A stretch of DNA of 64,000 bases from an uncultured Candidatus Saccharibacteria bacterium. GTDB lineage: Bacteria; Patescibacteriota; Saccharimonadia; Saccharimonadales; Saccharimonadaceae. Position 1 is the stretch's first letter. Each line of letters begins with the position of its first letter. The stretch spans positions 124,001 through 188,000 of the forward strand of contig CALBZW010000011.1 of the NCBI GenBank assembly GCA_937889535.1. The letters run 5' to 3'. This document shows, in pieces, positions 55,868 to 63,645 of this stretch. Below the pieces are notes generated by a model, which was not told the origin of the DNA, searched no databases, and saw only the letters and a program-made list of their open reading frames with translations. The translations under genes and the position numbers were made by a program.

Positions 55868-56154
55868 ACTATGAATGTAAAACTACCTTTTGGGAAGATT
55901 TCAGTATAGCGGAACGTTTTGGGGTGGAAGCAATTAGGGATACTTACAAGAGGGCTAGGGCGGAATGGAAGAATGACAGGGTTTACGGAACGGAGCTGTC
56001 TATGGTACTTAACCATAAGTGCTGGTATTGGTACGAGGAACAGAATATTAAACTTAGCCAACTTTACGCTGGGCTTTGGGAGGAATGGCATGAGTGGGTG
56101 TTGGAGAATTGGAAAGGTGAGGATTTGGGGTATTATTTGAGAACCACCGACTAA
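55855..56154 (+). CDS. Small conserved hypothetical protein, phage-associated type
   Basis: The 99-residue protein has the pattern TTFWEDFSIAERFGVEAIRDTY, ELSMVLNHKCWYWYE and ENWKGEDLGYYLRTTD, which I associate with a small, widely scattered hypothetical family found near phage-like genes. Function unknown. GGAGG lies 8 bases before the ATG. It overlaps the DUF1810 gene end by 4 bases. Confidence 0.55.
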   Translation: MRLLDYECKTTFWEDFSIAERFGVEAIRDTYKRARAEWKNDRVYGTELSMVLNHKCWYWYEEQNIKLSQLYAGLWEEWHEWVLENWKGEDLGYYLRTTD

Positions 56155-56579
56155 ACCTCAACATCTAGCATATGCAAAGTATTAGCGTCTTGTTCGCCAT
56201 GGTAGAAACGCTTTAACACTTGCATAAATAAATCTTCGCTCGGATCGGCTTGATGGAATAAGGTCATACAAGAGAATAGTTTAAGTTCGTCAACGTAAGA
56301 AAATATCTCATTTAGACATTCAATATCAGAACATAGGAGTGCTTCGGTAATTTCTCTTAGCCTACTTCCGAGTATGTCATGCTTTAAGTAAGCTTTCGCT
56401 TCGGCTAAGTCGGTAATTCCGTAATATTCTGCTGTTTCGCTAGTACCTAAGCCTTTAAGTTGTGGAAATATAAACCACATCCAATGTCCGTCTTTTCTGT
56501 ATTGGCGTATTTCTGCCAAGGCTTCGGAATAAGTGTTTTCTTGAGCAACGATAAATCTGTCTAACGAGTCGGGGTTCAT
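56151..56579 (-). CDS. DUF1810 family protein
   Basis: The 142-residue protein has the DUF1810 signatures RFIVAQENTYSEALAEIR, GHWMWFIFPQLKGLG and SEYY-like TAEYYGI, with DELKLFSCMTLFHQA. The biochemical role is unknown. TATAAT ends 6 bases before the ATG at 56579. It is convergent with the upstream phage-like gene. Confidence 0.85.
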   Translation of the reverse strand: MNPDSLDRFIVAQENTYSEALAEIRQYRKDGHWMWFIFPQLKGLGTSETAEYYGITDLAEAKAYLKHDILGSRLREITEALLCSDIECLNEIFSYVDELKLFSCMTLFHQADPSEDLFMQVLKRFYHGEQDANTLHMLDVEV

Positions 56580-56729
56580 ATTTATATTATAGCAGGCTAG
56601 TATGTTCGAGGGCTGTTTTTCGGATTCTTCCCCTGAGGGCTGTTGTGGCTAAGCGAACGGCTCTAAGGGTTTAATAGGTATTATTTGTGTGCGACGGACT
56701 AGATAATTATATCAATTTACATATTATAG

Positions 56730-57935
56730 ATGACTATGATATTATTAGAGTTAATGGATATATTGCAGAGTGTAATTACTCAACTTATTTCGCTTCAGCA
56801 TGAGGGAGAGTATTGGGACTTTAAAAGAGAATGGTATAAAAATCTAGCCGACTTACTTCATGATATACTCTGTTTGGCAAACAGCCCGTCAAGATCTGAA
56901 AAATACATTATTATAGGTGCTGGCGAAAGCGATATAAGAAAGACGTTTAGCGTGGTTGGGGTAAAACTAAATGACGCAAATCGTAAGGACTCCAAGGATC
57001 TTAATGATTTTTTGAGCACAAAAAAATTCGTGGGAGATATTAGACCTATGGTTCATGTTAGTCGGACAGTTGTTGATAAAAAGAACCTCGACATTATTGT
57101 TATTGAGCCCAACGACAATACTCCATTTGTACTGGCTGAAGACTACAAGTATCATCCGGAAAAAGGTAAGCCTACTGTTGTACGTTGCGGGCATGTATAT
57201 ACTCGTATTGGAGATAAGAATACTCCAAAAGATAAAACCGCCGACAACGATAAGACCGAAGCTTTGTGGCGAAGACGTTTTAGGCTTGATGCAACACCGA
57301 CGGAGCGACTATCGTATTATTTACTAAGACCAGATGAGTGGGAAATCATAAACTTATCAGACAATGACACTATTGCCTACTATTATAAATATTCTCCAGA
57401 GTATAGAATTGAGTTTGAAGACGACGATTCGACAGCTAGAAAAGGTGATTTTCTGTGCAAGGGCTGGTTAAACGGACCGAGTGCCTATCATAGCATTACA
57501 TTTAAATTATTTGAGACTACAATTCAGAGATATAGGTACTCATATTCCAAGAGCATGGCTTATGCCTTTATAAAGCCTTATTGTGTTACGGCAGGAACTA
57601 GTTTTTCTGTTACTACTTCTAGAATTCTTGCATATTATATTAAGAATACGCCAGAGTGTAATTTATCTTATTTTATGCAATCAAAGTTTCACAATTCAGT
57701 TTGCGATATGCTAGAACCCAATTCCGATCGCCTAAAAAACATTATAATTTTTGAATCTGAAGAACAGAAGCAATCATTTATTAAATATGCTGCCTCATTA
57801 TCTGACAGTATATTAGAACTTTCGGCAGACCCTTTCCCCGAGTTGAATGAAGATGCTTGGACTCAAGAAGAATATAAAGATTGGCAATCTACCAAATGTA
57901 TGAAAAACCTCTACAACAGATGGAAAAATGGATAA
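56730..57935 (+). CDS. Schlafen AlbA_2-domain protein
   Basis: The 401-residue protein has an N-terminal AlbA_2/Schlafen-type ATP-binding domain (about 20-175): GEYWDFKREW, DILCLANSPS, YIIIGAGE and DRTPF-like NDNTPFVL. A C-terminal region of about 220 residues has no recognised motif. AlbA_2 proteins occur in antiphage defence and regulation. A TATTAT box lies close to the start; ATG at 56730 or 56736 are both possible. It is adjacent to a repeat-bracketed OLD-like gene. Confidence 0.65.
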   Translation: MTMILLELMDILQSVITQLISLQHEGEYWDFKREWYKNLADLLHDILCLANSPSRSEKYIIIGAGESDIRKTFSVVGVKLNDANRKDSKDLNDFLSTKKFVGDIRPMVHVSRTVVDKKNLDIIVIEPNDNTPFVLAEDYKYHPEKGKPTVVRCGHVYTRIGDKNTPKDKTADNDKTEALWRRRFRLDATPTERLSYYLLRPDEWEIINLSDNDTIAYYYKYSPEYRIEFEDDDSTARKGDFLCKGWLNGPSAYHSITFKLFETTIQRYRYSYSKSMAYAFIKPYCVTAGTSFSVTTSRILAYYIKNTPECNLSYFMQSKFHNSVCDMLEPNSDRLKNIIIFESEEQKQSFIKYAASLSDSILELSADPFPELNEDAWTQEEYKDWQSTKCMKNLYNRWKNG

Positions 57936-58400
57936 GAAACTTTATTTCCCCTCTAGAAAAGCTGTTATAGCCGAACGAACTATGCCCGACCATCAAAGGA
58001 AAAATAGATCATTTAGGATATATTTCTCTCTAATTGAATTTGATAAGTGGGGCTCATGTTCTGGTCGGTTCGTTATCAGCCTGGTGCGCAGAACTACGGC
58101 GCGGAGTACTGCGCAGCCACCTGACTAAGTGAAAGCCTCACGATTATGTAAGTTCATTAGTAAGACGTTTCGATTTTGAGTGAAGTTATCTAATTAGCTT
58201 GGAGTATGGAAGACAACATTCATAAAGTAAAGTCATCGTTAAAGCACTGCCTCGTAGGGTATGGAAAATGTCGTAAATATTAATTCGTGTGTTATTATAG
58301 ATAGGGGTTACTTCCTCTGGGTTGACGTCTTGAAATTCAGATATAGTTTTGACGTATAATCAAATACTCAATATATACGTATTAATATGACTGGCGGTAT
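57936..58400. other. Gene-free stretch containing direct repeat 1
   Basis: It contains direct repeat 1 (57952-57993), an imperfect GC-rich hairpin near 58085-58125, and the AT-rich promoter region of the OLD-like gene (TATAAT about 58357). A 66-codon frame starting at 57928 covers the repeat but has no ribosome site and no family signal. Confidence 0.5.
57952..57993 (+). repeat. Direct repeat 1 flanking the OLD-like gene
   Basis: It matches 60609-60650 in 38 of 42 positions, with an exact core of 21 bases (57962-57982), starting CTGTTATAGCCGAACG. Confidence 0.8.
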
Positions 58401-60362
58401 ATGAAGGTTAGAATTAAGAAGATCAGTATTAGAAGATTTCGTTCGTTTGGACAAGTTGAGATTGAGGCAACACGGCTAAACATTTATTCCGGTAAGAATA
58501 ATTCTGGAAAGTCAAATATCCTAAGAGCCCTGAACTTATTTTTTAATTCACAAAGTAACTATGGTGTTCCTTTTAATTATTTCGAAGATTACAATAAGGC
58601 TTTTCGTGGCGCAGCTGGAGGAAAGCGCGAGGTACAGATTGAAATATCCTTTGTAGGTACTGGTGATGGAGCGTTAAAGGATGGTTTTTCTATTTGTCGT
58701 ACTTTTTCAGAAGGATCCTCTAGCCCGGAAACGCAATATAAATCGACTAATGCGAAGATCAATGCGGCTATTCAAGCTCGCAATGGGAATATTACTCGCC
58801 AATTTACAGCTTTTTTAAATAAGATTGAGTATCTATACATACCAGCAGTGCGAGATAAGTTTTTTATACGCTCGCTATTGTTGAAGTTTGAGCAAGTTAT
58901 TAAATCTGCTGCCCGAGGCGAGCAATTTGATAAAGCGATAGACGAGCTTTCGACTATACTTGGCGATGTCTCTAAAGGTATTAGCCTGAATTTCAACACA
59001 TATATGCAAATGCCCGCGACTGCATCCTTATCATCTAATGTGACGGATATATTGGGCGCAATTGAAATTAATGTTGAATCCGGCTTGCAAATTCAAGACA
59101 AAAAATCTAGTAGCAAAGGGCATAGAATCAGAAATGTGCCTATTAACCTATTTTCTTCTGGCGATGGGATAGTTATGGCTTACCTTGTATATTTTCTTGC
59201 TTTTTTGACGAAAAATGATAAGAAGAATTATATTTGGGGGTTTGAAGAGCCTGAAAACTCTTTAGAGTACTCTAAGATTGAAGATCTAGCACATCAATTT
59301 TATTGTGAATTTTCTAACCAAGCACAGATTTTTATTACGACTCACTCACCGGCATTTATTAATCTACGTGAGCAGGACGGGGTGTCCCTGTACAGGGTAT
59401 ATATCGAGCCACATTTGGCAAGCGGAGGACAACAGCCTTCACCAAACAAGCGTTTAACTCATGTGGAGAAGTTGGAAACCATCCGAAAACAACTATCGTT
59501 ACTAGACTGGAATGACCCGAGACGCACGGTTCTTGACGACGAACTACATCTAGCGGAGCAATCAAGAGCGATTGAGGAGATAGCTTGCTCTGTAAGACAA
59601 GAAAGGGAGCGTCTTGCCAAGGAATACCAAGAGTTTGAAAAGAAGAACGCGTCATTGCTGAATAATTTTCCAGACAAGATTTTTGTTTGCGAGGATGATC
59701 GGGGAACAGAATTATGGCGTCATCTTTTAAAAGAGGCACGTATCGATAAAGTTCACGTTATATCTTCAAGTGGCTGCTGTAATAATCAGGTGGAAAATTG
59801 GACCGTTATACAACAGCACTATAAACCGGAGTATTATCCAAAAATCTTTAGAGAAATCGATCGTGATGGAATGATGGACCGCCAAGCAGAGGTTGTTAGT
59901 GAATACCTTAATAAGAAATATGAGGGGGTATTTAAGAAATATAATGTCGGAGTGTTGCCGGTTTGCGAAATCGAAAATTTTTCAATTTTATGTAATAACA
60001 ACTATGAAAAAATCCCAGGAGAATATCACCAAATCGAAGCTAGCCGACTGCTTAAAATCGATAGGCATTTCACGAAAACAATAGAGGATAAATTAACTCA
60101 AATGCTAAAGCTGACTGGCGACAACAACGAATTCCCAACTATTAAATCTACGTCGAGCCATAAGAAGATAGAAGAGATGCGTTGCATTGCAACAGCAAAT
60201 TTTGTACAGCAGATGCCCGGAAAAGAGTTATCGAAATTAATACAGAACTTTAATCCGGTGAAGACGTTAATGAATCTTACATATCCAGACTTTCCAGAAC
60301 CACTACGTGATTATTTAGCCAAAGTCAAAGATTTTTTCGACGATGGCCATCCTTCCATCTGA
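58401..60362 (+). CDS. OLD-family-like ATPase/TOPRIM nuclease
   Basis: The 653-residue protein has an ABC-type ATPase: Walker A GKNNSGKSN (about 30), a signature region LFSSGDGIVM (about 252) and Walker B WGFEEPENSLE (about 281), then TTHSPAF. Downstream is a TOPRIM-like half with VCEDDRGTELW (about 429) and REIDRDGM (about 484). OLD nucleases act in phage defence. Its partner could be the AlbA_2 gene upstream. Direct repeats bracket it, consistent with insertion. GGCGGT precedes the ATG. Confidence 0.75.
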   Translation: MKVRIKKISIRRFRSFGQVEIEATRLNIYSGKNNSGKSNILRALNLFFNSQSNYGVPFNYFEDYNKAFRGAAGGKREVQIEISFVGTGDGALKDGFSICRTFSEGSSSPETQYKSTNAKINAAIQARNGNITRQFTAFLNKIEYLYIPAVRDKFFIRSLLLKFEQVIKSAARGEQFDKAIDELSTILGDVSKGISLNFNTYMQMPATASLSSNVTDILGAIEINVESGLQIQDKKSSSKGHRIRNVPINLFSSGDGIVMAYLVYFLAFLTKNDKKNYIWGFEEPENSLEYSKIEDLAHQFYCEFSNQAQIFITTHSPAFINLREQDGVSLYRVYIEPHLASGGQQPSPNKRLTHVEKLETIRKQLSLLDWNDPRRTVLDDELHLAEQSRAIEEIACSVRQERERLAKEYQEFEKKNASLLNNFPDKIFVCEDDRGTELWRHLLKEARIDKVHVISSSGCCNNQVENWTVIQQHYKPEYYPKIFREIDRDGMMDRQAEVVSEYLNKKYEGVFKKYNVGVLPVCEIENFSILCNNNYEKIPGEYHQIEASRLLKIDRHFTKTIEDKLTQMLKLTGDNNEFPTIKSTSSHKKIEEMRCIATANFVQQMPGKELSKLIQNFNPVKTLMNLTYPDFPEPLRDYLAKVKDFFDDGHPSI

Positions 60363-60695
60363 TTACATTTGCTTCGGACATTAGATAGCGTGCTCGCTTC
60401 AGTAAAATTACATTAAAGATATTATCAGGCCATTTTTATCATCGTTCATTAATTTTTATCCCCTACTCTAGCGCAACGCGTTGAAACTTTGCCTATATAC
60501 ATAATAATGTTAGTAAAACGGCTAGCACTTTAAGAATCTTATCATCTAGGCTATCAGAAAAAATGAAAAGGCCTCAAATGACATGCATGATATTTTATTC
60601 TTCATTCATCTAGAAACTCTGTTATAGCCGAACGAACTACGTCCGACCATAAAGACCATAGCTCAAGATAGTAGAACACGCTATAATAAAAATGT
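60363..60695. other. Gene-free stretch containing direct repeat 2
   Basis: It contains direct repeat 2 (60609-60650) and the TATAAT of the next gene (about 60682). No ORF, terminator or RNA gene seen. Confidence 0.6.
60609..60650 (+). repeat. Direct repeat 2 flanking the OLD-like gene
   Basis: Second copy of the 42-base repeat, about 2.66 kb from the first, same orientation, four mismatches. Confidence 0.8.
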
Positions 60696-61232
60696 ATGAA
60701 TCTCATCACCACAGATTATTACGGCAATAAATACGAAGCGGATCCGGAAAATATGTCCGTCTCGATACATGTGTATGGCATCGCGATTAAGGATAACCAG
60801 GCGTTAATCTCGCCGCAGTTTGACGGTTATGATTGGCCAGGCGGGACGTTTAAAATCGGTGAAGATACGATACAGACCTTGAAGCGTGAGTTTAAAGAAG
60901 AGACGGGATTTAATGTTGAACCGATAAAACTGCTGGATGTGGAGACGAGTCTGTTTCATCATTATAAGCGCGGTACGGATCATCACTCGATACTCGTATT
61001 TTACCTCGTTAAAATTGTTGGAGGCGAGCTGTCAGATGCTGGGTTCGATGATGACGAGCGCGAATACACTAAGCTGGCTCGTTGGGTGAATTTAGACGAT
61101 TTGCGAAAAATGCATCATGCCTGTAGCGTTGATATTGCTGATAAGATAATTGATTTAGCTCAGAGTGAGACTGTGACTAACCTTTCTATATCTCCCATTG
61201 CCAAGAAAAACGATGAACCCCTTGTCTCGTAG
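60696..61232 (+). CDS. Nudix hydrolase
   Basis: The Nudix box GGTFKIGEDTIQTLKREFKEETGF is intact (about 50-72), preceded by IHVYGIAIKDNQALISPQ. The 178-residue protein is complete; substrate unknown. A TATAAT box lies 8 bases before the ATG. Its last 78 bases overlap the 3' end of the convergent DpnI gene, so the final residues may be constrained by both. Confidence 0.85.
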   Translation: MNLITTDYYGNKYEADPENMSVSIHVYGIAIKDNQALISPQFDGYDWPGGTFKIGEDTIQTLKREFKEETGFNVEPIKLLDVETSLFHHYKRGTDHHSILVFYLVKIVGGELSDAGFDDDEREYTKLARWVNLDDLRKMHHACSVDIADKIIDLAQSETVTNLSISPIAKKNDEPLVS

Positions 61233-61940
61233 AACTTGAAGTTGCTGACGGATTTTTGCTTCGATATGATGATTTTGAGGGTGTTTTCGACTTAGATAAT
61301 TCGTATATTGGTAAACGTCGCTTAGATAAAAGTCATCCGTTCTAAGCGAATTGATACAGTTTAGCACGTCCAGTATCCAACTCCTAGAATCGATATTAGA
61401 GACGTGCAGTTTTTTGATATGATTATAGGCTTTTATAGTATCGCCGATGTTCGCCATTAAACCATCTGTAATGAGGTTAATCTTTCCTTGCTGGGGTATG
61501 TTTTTATATAGTATATTAGACCCTATCCAACCCGCTCTTCTTGCGGTTTTTGATAAAGGAGGTCTTTTTTCTATAACGTCAGGAGTAAAGAAAAAGCTAG
61601 GCACAAAGACTAAATTCTGTACATTGTAGTCTTTTGAATATTGAAGGACGAGGAGTTCTGGGTTGGTCGCGCTCGTAATGCGCTCTATCATTTTCGAATA
61701 TGCGCTGCCAGCTATTTTTGTTCCGATATGTTGACATTTGCTTTTTAGCTCAAAAATTTTTTGACACTTTTCGCAGACAAAATCAGAGACTGGTGTGTTA
61801 TTTTTTAATTTTTTTAGATGAGAATTGCCACAGCAAGGGCAATACACATTATCAGCTACCCACTGCTCACTCATAACTCTAACTTTTTGACTATTACTCT
61901 TATAATGCGTAGTTAGTTCAATGTCAAAAGATAAATTCAT
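61155..61940 (-). CDS. dpnC: DpnI-type methyl-directed restriction endonuclease
   Basis: It cleaves GATC when the adenine is N6-methylated. I recognise DpnI along its whole length: the ELTTHYKSNSQKVRVMSEQWV start, the CPCCGN...CEKC zinc site (from residue 34), catalytic residues in DFV (Asp53) and ELK (Glu64, Lys66), TARRAGWIGSNI and the C-terminal winged helix IRQQLQVLRDKG. 261 residues, close to DpnI. AAAGGAG is 5 bases before the ATG. Promoter TTTACA-17-TAACAT at 61959-61987. No DpnD or Dam-type gene is in the window. Confidence 0.93.
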   Translation of the reverse strand: MNLSFDIELTTHYKSNSQKVRVMSEQWVADNVYCPCCGNSHLKKLKNNTPVSDFVCEKCQKIFELKSKCQHIGTKIAGSAYSKMIERITSATNPELLVLQYSKDYNVQNLVFVPSFFFTPDVIEKRPPLSKTARRAGWIGSNILYKNIPQQGKINLITDGLMANIGDTIKAYNHIKKLHVSNIDSRSWILDVLNCINSLRTDDFYLSDVYQYTNYLSRKHPQNHHIEAKIRQQLQVLRDKGFIVFLGNGRYRKVSHSLTLS

Positions 61941-61958
61941 CGGATCTCCTTTCTATAG

Positions 61959-61987
61959 ATGTTAGAGCTTTATTCGAAAATTGTAAA
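61959..61987 (-). promoter_or_regulatory. Promoter of the DpnI gene
   Basis: TTTACA, 17 bases, TAACAT on the minus strand, about 20 bases before the ATG. Confidence 0.6.
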
Positions 61988-62026
61988 CTATTATTAGATA
62001 ACCCCGGCTCATCGCCAGGGTTATAC

Positions 62027-62839
62027 CTACAGCTGACGAACCTCGTTCATGACTTTAAATAAAGTCTTAGCTGGCATCATGCTGTAAAAACTGAAATTAT
62101 TTTTGGGCTGGGAGATGGCCTTGACGCCATTCTTTTCCCAGACGGCAGCGGCTTTTGCTTGATCATAAGTGTTGTCCCACCACTTCGGGCGAACGGTTTC
62201 GCCATTCGGAACAAAATAACACTCGCAATAATCGCCCACCAAATCGCTGTTTTTTCGTGCTAAGACCTGGATGTATTTACTCAAGTCCCATTCTGTAAAC
62301 TCAAGCGCCACCGAATCCTTACCCCAATTACCGATAAAGGCCAGTTGGTTACGATAAAGCTTGGGGTTGGCGCGCATGACTTGCGTCGATGATGCACGGA
62401 TTTGATCGATAACTGGATCATTGTGCGGATTCGGGTCGTCGGCGAAAAACGGAATTGGCAGTAAATACCAAAGATACGCGAAATAGCGATGAAATAGTTT
62501 CGCCACCCACGTCATAGCACTGCTCGGTGCGCCACCAACAAAAAAGACGCGCTTAATTCTCCGCTGTTCTTCGTCGAAATTCCAGAGCAATATCATTTGG
62601 CAGGCGACATATGCGCCTAACCCGCCCTGTGCGTGGATTTCCAAATCTCGGAAATCATAACGCCTTTCGTATTTCAGGATTTGCTGGCGAATATTCTCCT
62701 TGACATTTGGATTTTGACCGTAGTCGAAGACAATAACATCTAAGTCTTCGCCATAGCATCTCTTCAGCTCGTTAACGTACGCCTGCTCGGTCTCTGCCGA
62801 ATCGCCTTCGGCAGGAATAACCAAAATTGTTGACCGCAT
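62027..62839 (-). CDS. Alpha/beta-hydrolase-like protein with altered nucleophile
   Basis: The 270-residue protein has the strand order ILVIPAEGD, VIVFDYG and LEIHAQGGLGAYVA, reminiscent of an alpha/beta hydrolase. In the elbow position Gln replaces the expected Ser/Cys (HAQGG), so catalysis by a Ser triad is unlikely. Related in style to the 20563 gene. AAGGAGG lies 8 bases before the ATG; promoter TTGTAT-17-TATAAT at 62890-62918. A hairpin at about 61997-62024 may end the transcript. Function unknown. Confidence 0.5.
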   Translation of the reverse strand: MRSTILVIPAEGDSAETEQAYVNELKRCYGEDLDVIVFDYGQNPNVKENIRQQILKYERRYDFRDLEIHAQGGLGAYVACQMILLWNFDEEQRRIKRVFFVGGAPSSAMTWVAKLFHRYFAYLWYLLPIPFFADDPNPHNDPVIDQIRASSTQVMRANPKLYRNQLAFIGNWGKDSVALEFTEWDLSKYIQVLARKNSDLVGDYCECYFVPNGETVRPKWWDNTYDQAKAAAVWEKNGVKAISQPKNNFSFYSMMPAKTLFKVMNEVRQL

Positions 62840-62889
62840 TTTACCACCTCCTTTTTAGAATGACGGTCTACAAAAGGAATAGTGTGTAT

Positions 62890-62918
62890 ATTATAACACG
62901 TAATTATACTCTATACAA
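62890..62918 (-). promoter_or_regulatory. Promoter of the alpha/beta-hydrolase-like gene
   Basis: TTGTAT, 17 bases, TATAAT on the minus strand, with a leader of about 45 bases. Confidence 0.7.
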
Positions 62919-62937
62919 CTGCTATACTGAGTTTTGT

Positions 62938-63625
62938 TTAAAAATCTTCGTAATAGTCTTGAATTTTGTCGATAATTTCTTCTTGTTGCATTTTTTGGTA
63001 AGCTCGCGAGTAAATTTGATAGACGAAATCGCGCCTGTGATAATCACGTTCAAATTGATCGCGGCGCTGCGCCAAAATAGGATTATCAGTCCAGAGATGA
63101 AAATGGCCAGTACGTTGCGTACGCCCCAACATGTATTCGTAACAGCGATTAAAATGATCATCGAAAGTGTTTAGCTCTGGATAATTTTTAATACTGGTTG
63201 CTAGCTGGCGCGGAGCTAGCACTTCGATATCGAAGTCGCGGTCGGAGTCGGAAATAATTTTACCATAAAAGTTACGAGGAGGGGTTTTGCGCGAGCCGCG
63301 ATGATCCTCCACCGCTTCCCGGATGATTTGAATTTCTGGATTTGAGAAGAAAGTTTTGAGATTAGCGTCGCTAGCTACGATTTCACCAGAAGCAAGCTCG
63401 TGATGCTCTCGGTCAGTTTTTAACCCTAAATCCGTGATAAACGGCGGCAGTATAGGCAACATCGTAATCTTTGTGATAATATTCAGCCAGCATGAGAGCG
63501 TTACGCACTACGCTTTGGATGTGAATGGGGCCATGAGAATAAAATTTTTCATAGCGTGGCAAAATTTCAGACTCAATATACGCCTTTAATTTTGGATTAA
63601 TCTCGGAATTATGGCTTTCGTTCAT
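62938..63625 (-). pseudogene. HD-domain phosphohydrolase gene with single-base frameshift
   Basis: The N-terminal frame (start ATG 63625) encodes a HD fold: YSHGPIHIQSVVRNALML, YTAAVYH, then reads GFRVKN and stops. One base removed in the CC at 63432-63433 restores HDLGLKTDREHHELASGEIV and continues to a normal C-terminus at 62938. The break falls exactly at the HD metal motif. Either the gene is inactivated or there is an assembly error. Restored length is about 228 residues. The promoter TATAAT lies 6 bases before the ATG. Confidence 0.75.
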
Positions 63626-63631
63626 AGATAT

Positions 63632-63639
63632 ATTATAAT
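63632..63639. promoter_or_regulatory. Shared palindromic -10 for two divergent leaderless genes
   Basis: TATTATAATA (63631-63640) is palindromic. On each strand TATAAT ends 6 bases before an ATG (63646 on plus, 63625 on minus). Confidence 0.7.
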
Positions 63640-63645
63640 AGAACT

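Noticed and set aside
57928..58128. 66-codon frame overlapping the AlbA_2 gene end
   Set aside because: It contains direct repeat 1, has no ribosome site at its start and no recognisable domain.
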